In this document: one piece after another, positions 1 through 6,840 of the stretch
Layout: every line of letters begins with the position of its first letter
Numbering within the stretch: the stretch's first letter is position 1
Assembly (NCBI GenBank): GCA_938039795.1
Contig: CALHWU010000001.1
Span: 1-13,992 of the forward strand
Reading direction: 5' to 3'
DNA: 13,992 nucleotides
Source: an uncultured Muribaculaceae bacterium
GTDB taxonomy: Bacteria > Bacteroidota > Bacteroidia > Bacteroidales > Muribaculaceae
Made by a program: the position numbers and the translations under genes
Notes under the pieces: generated by a model
What the model was told of the DNA's origin: nothing
The model's input: only the letters and a program-made list of their open reading frames with translations
The model's database searches: none

Positions 1-235
1 AAATGGAATCGGCCCTTTCTTTCTATTGCCTCCTAAAGTTTAGCGGACAGTAATAGTCTTAAATGAAAGAGACGTGCCTGTTTCCGGTTAAAAGCGTTGT
101 TGTCCGGATTTATCAAAGGAAATGCTTCTGGTTGCATATCCGCTTGTTGATCCGGGAGGATTTGCTTGGGCGGGGAATTTGGTGTAATTTTACGCAATAA
201 TTGAAATAAGGAAACGCGATAAACGATATAATTAT
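1..235. other. Intergenic leader, no gene seen
   Basis: No open frame in these bases resembles a known protein, and I see no tRNA-like or IS-end structure. The stretch is more AT-rich than the coding regions that follow. The only supported element is the promoter at 161-193 that serves the small + strand gene starting at 236. A gene upstream of the window may end just outside it. Confidence 0.5.
161..193 (+). promoter_or_regulatory. Bacteroidetes-type promoter for the DUF695-like gene
   Basis: TTTG at 161-164 is followed after exactly 20 bases by TAATTTTAC at 185-193. That matches the Bacteroidetes -33/-7 consensus (TTTG ... TAnnTTTG) with one mismatch in the -7 box. The predicted start of transcription near 200 leaves a leader of about 35 bases before the ATG at 236. 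The leader is A-rich with no Shine-Dalgarno sequence, as usual in this phylum. Confidence 0.6.
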
Positions 236-670
236 ATGAGTGACACAGGTGAATGGTGGACGGCTCCGGCCGAGAGTGAGGACGGCCAGCTCGTCATGGT
301 GACGGGGCGTCGCGACATAGAGCGGTTCCGCTCAAATCCGCGCTTTTCGATCCGCGTGGAGGTGACGTGGCCTTATGAGCCGCTGCCCGACGGGATGCCG
401 TCGGAGGCTGACTCGGAGGTTATGGAGCAGGTGACGGATCTGCTAAATGATGAGTTCAGCCGCGATCCTGTGGCGGTAATGACCGGCATCTTCACGGGTG
501 GAGGGGAACGCAACTGGGTGTTCTATACTCTGTCGACCCATATATTCGGGCGCAAACTCAACGAGGTGCTGGCGCCGCTGCCGCTCCTGCCGCTGAAGAT
601 TTCGGCGGAGAACGATCCGGGCTGGGAGGCTTACGACGAAATGGCCGATGCGGAGATAAAACTCGACTGA
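236..670 (+). CDS. DUF695-like hypothetical protein
   Basis: A 144-residue acidic, soluble protein with no signal peptide or membrane segment. It carries a pattern I associate with DUF695 proteins of Bacteroidetes: a strand followed by W-x-Y-E then PDGMPS (residues about 45-56), a helix rich in acidic residues (about 57-72), the strand ERNWVFYT (91-98), and a closing DPGWEAYDEM (127-136). The biochemical function of the family is not known. The ATG at 236 lies about 35 bases after a good promoter and is preceded by an A-rich leader, so the start is well supported. The gene appears monocistronic and ends convergently, 21 bases before the stop of the outer-membrane protein gene on the other strand. 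The family call is from pattern memory; that it is a real gene is more secure. Confidence 0.7.
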   Translation: MSDTGEWWTAPAESEDGQLVMVTGRRDIERFRSNPRFSIRVEVTWPYEPLPDGMPSEADSEVMEQVTDLLNDEFSRDPVAVMTGIFTGGGERNWVFYTLSTHIFGRKLNEVLAPLPLLPLKISAENDPGWEAYDEMADAEIKLD

Positions 671-683
671 GGGCAGCGTGCCC
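671..683. terminator. Short hairpin between convergent genes
   Basis: GGGCA at 671-675, a three-base loop, then TGCCC at 679-683 form a perfect 5-bp GC-rich stem. It starts right after the stop codon at 668-670 and lies 8 bases from the stop of the convergent gene at 692. The position suits a bidirectional terminator, but there is no T-tract on either side and the stem is short, so the role is inferred. Confidence 0.35.
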
Positions 684-691
684 GCGGCCGA

Positions 692-1930
692 TCAGAATGC
701 CTCGCCGACGGCAAACACGAAGCCGGCGGTATGGCGGCCTATGCCATAGTCGATGCGTGCGTTGACGCCATGCTTGAACTCGAAGCGCAGCCCGAGTCCG
801 CAGTTAGGCAGCCACTCGGGGCGGATATCCTTTTTCGAGAGGTTGCGGAACGAGGAGAATACGGCCGCCTGACCTACCCATGCCGTCATGCCCAGGCGCC
901 ACCATATATGCTGCCGCAGTTCCATCTGCAGCGACATCTGGCTGTTGTCGATATACGATCCCATGTAGTAGCCGCGCATGCGTATGCCGTCGCTGGCAAG
1001 CATCTCGCGCATGCTCCACGGCGTATGTGAGCTGTTGAATTTGGCATAGAGGTCAAATGCCAGCGTGGCGTCGCGCCATAGACCCACGTAGGCGTTGCCG
1101 ATGATCAGGTGGCTCTGAAACGAGGATGGCGCGCTCCCCATCAGGCGGGGATAGAACATGTAGGTATAGCTCAGATGCACGCCCCGTGTGGGCATGAGGA
1201 TGCTGTTGCGTGAGTCGATCGAGAGCGACGCTCCGAGTCCGGTCACATAATACTGATGGCGTCCGCCGAGCAGGTATTCAGGATTCTGCATGCGCCGGGC
1301 ATCGGTATAGTCGAAATTGGTGTGAAGGCCTGCATGCAGATTATGGGTCAGTTTATATACCAGTTCGGTGCGCAGGTCGATCTGACGGCGGTCATATTTC
1401 GACTGTGGATTGACGGCAGTCTCCTCGGAGTTGATGCCCCAGAAGTCGAGACGCTTGCGGTAGGCCTCGAACTTATAGCCGAGACGGAGCCGGTTGCCCG
1501 GAAAAATGTTGTTGCCCTTGAATGTGAAAACGAAGAACCCGTTGAGCGAAGCATTGAAGCAGGCGAAGAAGTCGGAGGGGATGCCGATGCTGTCGGTGCG
1601 GTCCACGCGGTACAGCCCCGTGCACAGGGCGCCGAGGCCGAACGAGGCCTCGCGGGTGTAGCTCGGGGAGATGCCGAAACTGAGATCGACCCGCTTTTCG
1701 TGAGTGCGGTCTACGCTGCCGGCCATGAAACCGTTGAAGTAGTCTCTTACTTTTGGTGGCATGCGGTTGAAGAGAGGCAGCGAGTCGACTCTGAAGTCCT
1801 GTGTTATTGTATCCCCGCTTTCAGCACGCGAGGCTGAAGCAGTCACCGACGGAGACGCTACAAACATGGCCATAATTGCAATGGCCATGCCTGAAGCACG
1901 TAGAAGGTGATGTCGGCATCGATGTTTCAT
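692..1930 (-). CDS. Omp85/BamA-type outer-membrane barrel protein without POTRA domains
   Basis: A 412-residue protein with an N-terminal signal peptide (basic start, hydrophobic core about residues 12-30, Ala-rich cleavage region about 31-36). From about residue 80 to the end it shows alternating hydrophobic/polar strands typical of a 16-stranded barrel and ends in Phe. Two landmarks support the BamA/TamA (surface antigen D15) superfamily: a strand with DSRNSILMPTRG (239-250), like the D-x-R-x-x-x-x-P-T-x-G signature, and IRMRGY (316-321), like the VRGF/Y motif of the loop that folds into the barrel. At 412 residues, with only about 45 residues between signal and barrel, there is no room for POTRA domains, so it is not BamA itself. 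It may be a translocating or simple barrel in the outer membrane; its substrate cannot be read. It is the last gene of the rsfS-ftsH run. Its ATG overlaps the stop of a 23-codon ORF. Confidence 0.75.
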   Translation of the reverse strand: MKHRCRHHLLRASGMAIAIMAMFVASPSVTASASRAESGDTITQDFRVDSLPLFNRMPPKVRDYFNGFMAGSVDRTHEKRVDLSFGISPSYTREASFGLGALCTGLYRVDRTDSIGIPSDFFACFNASLNGFFVFTFKGNNIFPGNRLRLGYKFEAYRKRLDFWGINSEETAVNPQSKYDRRQIDLRTELVYKLTHNLHAGLHTNFDYTDARRMQNPEYLLGGRHQYYVTGLGASLSIDSRNSILMPTRGVHLSYTYMFYPRLMGSAPSSFQSHLIIGNAYVGLWRDATLAFDLYAKFNSSHTPWSMREMLASDGIRMRGYYMGSYIDNSQMSLQMELRQHIWWRLGMTAWVGQAAVFSSFRNLSKKDIRPEWLPNCGLGLRFEFKHGVNARIDYGIGRHTAGFVFAVGEAF

Positions 1931-1998
1931 CGACGTTTGTCGGTCGGTTTTATATTGTCACAGATATTCCTGCAGGAGAGTTTCTTCAGATCAGTCAT
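1927..1998 (-). CDS. 23-codon mini-ORF bridging ftsH and the barrel gene
   Basis: The ATG at 1998-1996 shares its A with the TGA of ftsH (TGATG). The frame stays open for 23 codons (a basic, Lys/Arg-rich peptide beginning MTDLKKLS) and stops at a TGA that overlaps the ATG of the barrel gene (ATGA). The gap between the two large genes is thus filled exactly by a small frame overlapping both neighbours. I do not recognise the peptide. It could be a coupling ORF that carries ribosomes from ftsH to the next start, a decayed remnant of a lost gene, or chance: overlap at both ends is suggestive but the frame is short. Confidence 0.3.
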   Translation of the reverse strand: MTDLKKLSCRNICDNIKPTDKRR

Positions 1999-4064
1999 CA
2001 GTTGCCGAGCCCCTTGAAAGGTGGCGGGGTGGGATGGGTATCGCCGTCGTCGCCATCTGAGCTTTCCGGCATAGAAGGAGCTGTGTCGGCTGGCACTTTG
2101 TCGTCGCCGGAATTGTCGTCTGACGGCGTACTGTCGCCATGGGCTGTGTCGCCGGTCTGGTTGGCGGCGAGTATCTCGTCGGTGCGCGATGTCCACTGAC
2201 GCTTGCCGAATATCTTCTCAACATCTTCGGTGAATATCACCTCGCGGCTGATAAGCGTGTCGGCGAGCTTCCCATGTCCCTCGGCATGCTGGCGCAGTAT
2301 CTCCTTCGCCCGCTCATACTGCTCGTTGATGATGCGCGACACCTCCTGGTCGATAAGCTGTGCGCGCTCGTCGCTATAGGGTTTCGAGAATCCGTAGTCC
2401 TGTCCTGTGGAGTCGTAGTAGCAGAGGTTGGGGAGCTTTTCGCTCATGCCGTAATATGCCACCATGGCATAGGCCTGCTTGGTGACGCGCTCAAGATCGT
2501 TGGCAGCACCGGTGGAGATGTGTCCGATAAACAGCTCTTCGGCCGCTCTTCCGCCAAGCGTGGAGCACATTTCGTCGAGTATGGCCTGCGTAGGGGTGAT
2601 CTGCCGCTCTTCGGGGAGATACCAAGCGGCTCCGAGCGCTTTGCCGCGCGGCACGATCGTCACCTTGATCAGCGGATTGGCATAGCGCAGATGCCACGAT
2701 ACGGTGGCATGTCCTGCCTCATGCACGGCTATGGAGCGCTTCTCCTCATCGGTGGTGATCTTGGAGCGTTTCTCCAGGCCGCCGATGATGCGGTCGACGG
2801 CGTCGATGAAGTCCTGCCGTCCGACGCTCTGCTTGTTGTGGCGCGCGGCGATAAGGGCCGCCTCGTTGCAGACGTTGGCTATGTCAGCGCCGGAGAATCC
2901 CGGAGTCTGGCGGGCGAGAAGATCCACGTCGACCGTCTCGTCGGTCTTTATCTTGCGCAGATGCACGTTGAATATCGCCACACGGTCGTTCAGGTCGGGC
3001 AGATCCACGTAGATCTGGCGGTCGAAGCGTCCGGCGCGCAGCAGGGCCTTGTCGAGGATGTCGGCGCGGTTGGTGGCAGCCAGTATGATCACTCCGGAGT
3101 TGGTGCCGAAGCCGTCCATCTCGGTCAGAAGCTGGTTGAGAGTGTTCTCGCGCTCGTCGTTGGAGCCCATGTTGGGATTGCGTCCGCGTGCGCGGCCCAC
3201 GGCGTCGATCTCGTCGATGAATACTATGCAGGGGGCCTTCTCCTTGGCCTGGCGGAACAGATCGCGCACACGCGAAGCACCCACGCCTACAAACATCTCC
3301 ACGAAGTCGGATCCCGACATGGAGAAGAATGGCACGTTGGCCTCGCCTGCCACGGCCTTGGCAAGCAGAGTCTTGCCTGTGCCCGGAGGGCCTACGAGCA
3401 GCGCTCCCTTGGGTATTTTACCCCCAAGATTGGTATAGCGCTGCGGATTTTTCAGGAATTCGACGATCTCCTCGATCTCGGTCTTGGCTTCCGACAGTCC
3501 GGCCACATCCTTGAACGTCACGTGGATCGGACCGTCCTTGTCGAATATCTTGGCTTTTGATTTGCCGACGCTGAACACTCCACCGCCCGCGCTGTCGCGT
3601 CCCGACATGCGGCGCATCATCACGAACCAGAACACGATTAGAAGCACTACCGGTCCGAATGTCCAGAGCATGGGGCCGAAATCGCTTCCCTTCTCATACT
3701 TTACATCTCCGGCAAAAACGCCCTCCTCGCGCCATTGGTCGATCTTGTCCTGCATCTTGTCGGCCGAAGGCGATTCGGCCACGATGCGGGCGCTTACGCC
3801 GGCGTCGGGCTTGAAGTTGGAGCCGAACACCACTTTTGCGAGCGAGTCGGTCAGGGTGCCTTCCACTTCCCCTTTGTTGGAGAATACGGTGATACGGCTT
3901 ACGCCGCGGTCGTGGACATACTGCTCGAATTTGGTGTACGACACCGATTTGGTCATCGAGTTGTCGTCGAAATACAATATGCCTGCGAGAAATATGATCA
4001 CTATGGCATACATCCAGTACATGCTGAAACGTATTGCCGGTTTGTTTTTCTTGGGCTGTTCCAT
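1998..4064 (-). CDS. ftsH: ATP-dependent zinc metalloprotease FtsH
   Basis: The 688-residue membrane-anchored AAA protease degrades misassembled membrane proteins and some cytosolic regulators as a hexamer. In order: transmembrane segment 1 (about 13-32), an extracytoplasmic domain (about 33-130), transmembrane segment 2 (about 132-151), the AAA module with Walker A GPPGTGKT (225-232), pore loop FVEMFVG (254-260), Walker B IVFIDEID (280-287) and arginine-finger region RAGRFDR (343-349), then the peptidase domain with zinc motif HEAGH (448-452) and the third ligand Asp in TGAANDLE (about D523). All key residues are present, so it should be active. The tail from about 630 is acidic, low-complexity and probably disordered, longer than in E. 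coli FtsH. The ATG at 4064 follows an A-rich stretch. It lies 26 bases after the rsfS stop, presumably in one transcript. Confidence 0.97.
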   Translation of the reverse strand: MEQPKKNKPAIRFSMYWMYAIVIIFLAGILYFDDNSMTKSVSYTKFEQYVHDRGVSRITVFSNKGEVEGTLTDSLAKVVFGSNFKPDAGVSARIVAESPSADKMQDKIDQWREEGVFAGDVKYEKGSDFGPMLWTFGPVVLLIVFWFVMMRRMSGRDSAGGGVFSVGKSKAKIFDKDGPIHVTFKDVAGLSEAKTEIEEIVEFLKNPQRYTNLGGKIPKGALLVGPPGTGKTLLAKAVAGEANVPFFSMSGSDFVEMFVGVGASRVRDLFRQAKEKAPCIVFIDEIDAVGRARGRNPNMGSNDERENTLNQLLTEMDGFGTNSGVIILAATNRADILDKALLRAGRFDRQIYVDLPDLNDRVAIFNVHLRKIKTDETVDVDLLARQTPGFSGADIANVCNEAALIAARHNKQSVGRQDFIDAVDRIIGGLEKRSKITTDEEKRSIAVHEAGHATVSWHLRYANPLIKVTIVPRGKALGAAWYLPEERQITPTQAILDEMCSTLGGRAAEELFIGHISTGAANDLERVTKQAYAMVAYYGMSEKLPNLCYYDSTGQDYGFSKPYSDERAQLIDQEVSRIINEQYERAKEILRQHAEGHGKLADTLISREVIFTEDVEKIFGKRQWTSRTDEILAANQTGDTAHGDSTPSDDNSGDDKVPADTAPSMPESSDGDDGDTHPTPPPFKGLGN

Positions 4065-4090
4065 TTCTTTTGATATCGTGGCTGGGGGGC

Positions 4091-4450
4091 TCAGTCGAGG
4101 TCGGGTATCTCAGTGACCGGCGCGTCGCTCCAGAGCTCCTCAAGATTATAGCGCTCGCGCATTTCGCGGATGAATACATGGACGAGAGTGTCGCCGTAAT
4201 CAATCACTATCCATTGCGCGTTCTGGTATCCGTCGTAATTATATGGTTTTATTCCTGCCGTTTCCTGCAGATGTTCCCGGATGTTGTCGGCAATGGCCGC
4301 CACCTGCATGGTGGAGGTGCCTTCGCAGATTATGAAGTTGCTGGCTGCGGCGCTTTCTATGCCGCTGAGGTCGATGAGTGACACCCGACGTCCTTTCTTG
4401 TCGTGAATGCCTTCGGTGATGAGTGCGACGATGTCAGCCTTTTCGGTCAT
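4091..4450 (-). CDS. rsfS: Ribosome silencing factor RsfS (Iojap/YbeB family)
   Basis: RsfS binds ribosomal protein uL14 and blocks joining of the 30S and 50S subunits, lowering translation in starvation. With the ATG at 4450 the protein has 119 residues, the usual family size, and contains the core pattern: helix start ADIVALITEGIHDKKG, the strand VSLIDLSGIESAAASNFIIC, then helix QVAAIADNIREHL, the strand WIVIDYGDTLVHVF and the closing RERYNLEELWSDA. A longer frame to a GTG at 4501 exists, but it would place the start codon upstream of the -7 promoter box at 4488-4496, so the internal ATG is the supported start. First gene of the rsfS-ftsH run, a pairing common in Bacteroidetes. Confidence 0.93.
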   Translation of the reverse strand: MTEKADIVALITEGIHDKKGRRVSLIDLSGIESAAASNFIICEGTSTMQVAAIADNIREHLQETAGIKPYNYDGYQNAQWIVIDYGDTLVHVFIREMRERYNLEELWSDAPVTEIPDLD

Positions 4451-4487
4451 TTTTGTCAGTTGTTCTGTTGTTATGAGTTCAGAGAGT

Positions 4488-4520
4488 GCAAATTTAGTCA
4501 CTTACACTCATTAAAACAAT
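4488..4520 (-). promoter_or_regulatory. Promoter of the rsfS-ftsH operon
   Basis: Read on the minus strand, TAAATTTGC (4496-4488) matches the Bacteroidetes -7 box TAnnTTTGC perfectly. ATTG (4520-4517) lies 20 bases upstream as the -33 element. Transcription would start near 4481, giving a leader of about 30 bases before the ATG at 4450. This shows that rsfS-ftsH is expressed independently of the restriction-modification genes upstream. Confidence 0.7.
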
Positions 4521-4562
4521 TTTCATGCCAAAAAGTAGGCCGTCGCCCCAATTTTACCTGTT

Positions 4563-5525
4563 TTACCAAAGAGTTGAATAATACTCTTCCAATGAAGAAT
4601 ACCGAGAAATGAATGTCATAGTTAGCTCATGTATCTTATTCTCTATTTCAGTTATGATACTATTGTTGCCGAGCACTGCTTGGGATGTCTCTTCTATTTT
4701 AGTCAATAATATATTATGGTAATCAGGATTTTCAGTGACATAATCCCATAGTTCTTGTCCTATTAAGGTCTTGTTAAGCCAATCGGGAAGATATGATTCC
4801 AAAAGTCCGAAAGAGACAGAAGGAGAATCCTTTTTTCCATATGCGATACCAATGAAACCTCTATGACCGTGTTTCTCGACAGCCGCAATTTCTCTCGCAT
4901 AGTGCTTAACCTGTGCGGCATCCAAATCGTTTGGGCCACTTTTGAGCTCTATATATGAACGGACACCATCCAACCGGTCTATCACCACATCAAATTTAGT
5001 ATCTTTCCCTTCGGCGTCATTCTTACCGTCATATATCTCTTCCGAAGAATATAAGAGGAGATCCTGAATTAAGAAGCCCATAGAAGTGACAATGCTTCTG
5101 GAAATTGCAGAGTATGCATTGTAACGGACTAATTCTTCTGCGCTCCTGAAATTCAGGGCTTTACATAATAGCGGATTGGAGTTGAGCTTTTCAATGCTCA
5201 TTTCGTTGAGCATAGCCGTTTGCTTCTCGATAAAATTGTATGTCAGAATCTTGATAAAATTTTCTTGAATGGAATCTTCTGGAGAAAGGAGTTCCTGCAG
5301 ATTCAGAATTGCCTGGGTCTCTTTAATGGTAAGTGGACGGAAACAAGGGATTCCTTCTACAGTACGGAATCCATTCAGCTGTTCTATAGATGCCTGAACG
5401 AATGCTTGAACAGTTGAGAAGCGTGATGCAATTATCCTGAATTTGCGTTTATTGTTGTCTGTAAGATTGCCACAATAAGATATATTGCATCCTTTAATGA
5501 TTAGATTTTCTACAGTTGCTGACAT
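4563..5525 (-). CDS. Type II restriction endonuclease, PD-(D/E)XK fold
   Basis: A 320-residue soluble protein immediately downstream of a C5-cytosine methyltransferase and overlapping its end. The nuclease centre is visible: D179 in KFDVVI, a 13-residue spacer, then E193-L-K195 in YIELKSGPN, the D...ExK metal-binding signature, followed by a helix with Q205-x-x-x-Y-A-R-E that commonly follows in type II enzymes. The N-terminal 170 residues are helical and probably hold DNA-recognition and dimer elements. The IELKSGPN core and the partner methyltransferase remind me of enzymes cutting GGNCC or GGWCC (TdeIII-like), but that specificity is a guess. Base composition is near 35-37% G+C in sampled rows, far below ftsH at about 65%, which suggests acquisition by transfer. 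The gene looks intact. Confidence 0.82.
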   Translation of the reverse strand: MSATVENLIIKGCNISYCGNLTDNNKRKFRIIASRFSTVQAFVQASIEQLNGFRTVEGIPCFRPLTIKETQAILNLQELLSPEDSIQENFIKILTYNFIEKQTAMLNEMSIEKLNSNPLLCKALNFRSAEELVRYNAYSAISRSIVTSMGFLIQDLLLYSSEEIYDGKNDAEGKDTKFDVVIDRLDGVRSYIELKSGPNDLDAAQVKHYAREIAAVEKHGHRGFIGIAYGKKDSPSVSFGLLESYLPDWLNKTLIGQELWDYVTENPDYHNILLTKIEETSQAVLGNNSIITEIENKIHELTMTFISRYSSLEEYYSTLW

Positions 5526-6715
5526 ATATCGAATAACGATGATTCTTGAATTAAATATTTTTTGAATCCGGCGAAAAATTCCTTGTCGGTCGTTCCTTTA
5601 TAACGGGAGAATGATGTTTTGGAATCGTCCTTTTGGGAATTGCCATTAATAAAATTAATAATATTCATGGCTGCCATATATCCTAATCCTACTGGGACGG
5701 CATTTCCAATTTGTTTATAAATATCAGTAATTTTCCCGGAAAATATCCATGTGTCGGGGAACTGTTGTATCCGAGCATACTCTTTTATGCTTAGCGGTCT
5801 TAGTTCAGACGGATGACATAACAGGGTCGCGGGCATGGTTGGAGACGTGACAAGTGTTGGGGATGGTCGATCCCATGAGAGTCTACGTAGAAAGCCGGTC
5901 TTACCACCGGCAAGTTCATATGCTTTGCCCATAGCCTCGCGAGCAACAGGTGGTTCCAGGTCTGTCCAGTTCTGACCTGCACGCAGTAAGGTGACATACT
6001 TCTTTGTTTTGTCTCGAAGTGGAATGTACTCCGACTCGGTGCACTCTGGAAGTCCTTCCAAAGCCTTTTTTAAGGTGACCCAAGGAGCCAATCCGTTATC
6101 TCCTTTTTCGTTATGTGAGGGTGAAGGTAACGGAATGCGCTCTTTCCCCAAATGTCCGAATATGATCATTCGTTCTCTTATTTGAGGCACTCCATAATTA
6201 GCAGCATTAAATAATGCAAAACTGATAGTGTAGCCTAATTCTTTGAACTTTTCGGAGAGGAAAAAAAGCACACTCCCATTTTTATCAACTAAATGTGAAT
6301 AATGTTCAAAGCCATCCGGAACGATGTTGAGTTTCGCGGACAACAATCCCCTGACATTTTCTAAAATGAAAAACTTGGGTTTGATTTCGGATACAATGCG
6401 AAGATATTGAATGATGACATTTCCTCTAAAGTCTGCGAGGCCACGTTGTCTTCCTGCGCTGGAAAAAGCCTGACAAGGGGGGCCTCCTACGATCAAGTCT
6501 ACCTCTTTGGCGCTCAATCCAGCCGTTGTTAAGATCTGTTCGGAGGTCACTTTTGTGATATCTCCTTCCAAGACCGGTATATCGGTGTTGTTTCGGATGG
6601 TGTCGCAGGCGTATTTGTCAAGTTCGCAGCAGACCTTGATGTTGAAGCCGGCTTGTTCAACTCCGAGATCAAGCCCCATTGCGCCTGAAAACAATGATAT
6701 TGCGTTTAGTCCCAT
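5510..6715 (-). CDS. C5-cytosine DNA methyltransferase of the restriction-modification pair
   Basis: The 401-residue enzyme transfers methyl from S-adenosylmethionine to carbon 5 of a cytosine in the site cut by its partner nuclease, protecting host DNA. The C5-methyltransferase motifs occur in order: I (LFSGAMGLDLG, 8-18), IV with the catalytic cysteine C81 in GGPPCQAFSS, VI (ENV, 119-121), VIII (QIRER, 178-182), a target-recognition region about 215-300, IX, and X (QIGNAVPVGLG, 335-345). All catalytic residues are present. The TRD stretch TGFLRRLSWDRPSPTLVTSP and the following CHP...RPLS...EYARIQQFPD resemble methylases of the GGNCC/GGWCC group, so that is a weak specificity guess. A tail of about 50 residues follows motif X. 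The last 16 bases overlap the endonuclease start, so the endonuclease is translated second, consistent with protection before cutting. The ATG at 6715 lies shortly after a strong -7 box. Confidence 0.93.
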   Translation of the reverse strand: MGLNAISLFSGAMGLDLGVEQAGFNIKVCCELDKYACDTIRNNTDIPVLEGDITKVTSEQILTTAGLSAKEVDLIVGGPPCQAFSSAGRQRGLADFRGNVIIQYLRIVSEIKPKFFILENVRGLLSAKLNIVPDGFEHYSHLVDKNGSVLFFLSEKFKELGYTISFALFNAANYGVPQIRERMIIFGHLGKERIPLPSPSHNEKGDNGLAPWVTLKKALEGLPECTESEYIPLRDKTKKYVTLLRAGQNWTDLEPPVAREAMGKAYELAGGKTGFLRRLSWDRPSPTLVTSPTMPATLLCHPSELRPLSIKEYARIQQFPDTWIFSGKITDIYKQIGNAVPVGLGYMAAMNIINFINGNSQKDDSKTSFSRYKGTTDKEFFAGFKKYLIQESSLFDICQQL

Positions 6716-6739
6716 AATTAACGCGCAGTATTATGAGAT

Positions 6740-6748
6740 GCAAAGGTA
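6740..6748 (-). promoter_or_regulatory. -7 box of the restriction-modification promoter
   Basis: On the minus strand TACCTTTGC is a perfect match to the Bacteroidetes -7 consensus TAnnTTTGC. It sits 24 bases upstream of the methyltransferase ATG, giving a leader of about 15-20 bases. The -33 element is poor: the nearest candidate is TTTC about 24 bases upstream. No separate controller (C) protein gene is present. Confidence 0.55.
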
Positions 6749-6840
6749 CGTTTTATTTTATTGTAATAGCTTGAAAGAATATTAAAAATGGTCGGTATCA
6801 TATATTCTGTAGCTGATTTGTCGGTTTTGCCGGGTGGGGC

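Noticed and set aside
1256..1837. A 193-codon frame opposite the barrel gene
   Set aside because: Shadow of the minus-strand gene; low-complexity Val/Glu/Ala content and no promoter.
2139..3560. A 473-codon open frame on the + strand opposite ftsH
   Set aside because: It lies wholly antisense to a clearly conserved protein, its translation resembles no known family, and long antisense frames are expected in GC-rich coding DNA.
4451..4501. Longer RsfS starting at GTG 4501
   Set aside because: The extra residues would be encoded across the perfect -7 promoter box, and the family domain begins at the ATG at 4450.
6716..6840. Terminator or small FeoC-like gene after feoB
   Set aside because: I found no strong inverted repeat with T-tract and no Cys-rich short frame; only the methyltransferase promoter is supported here.
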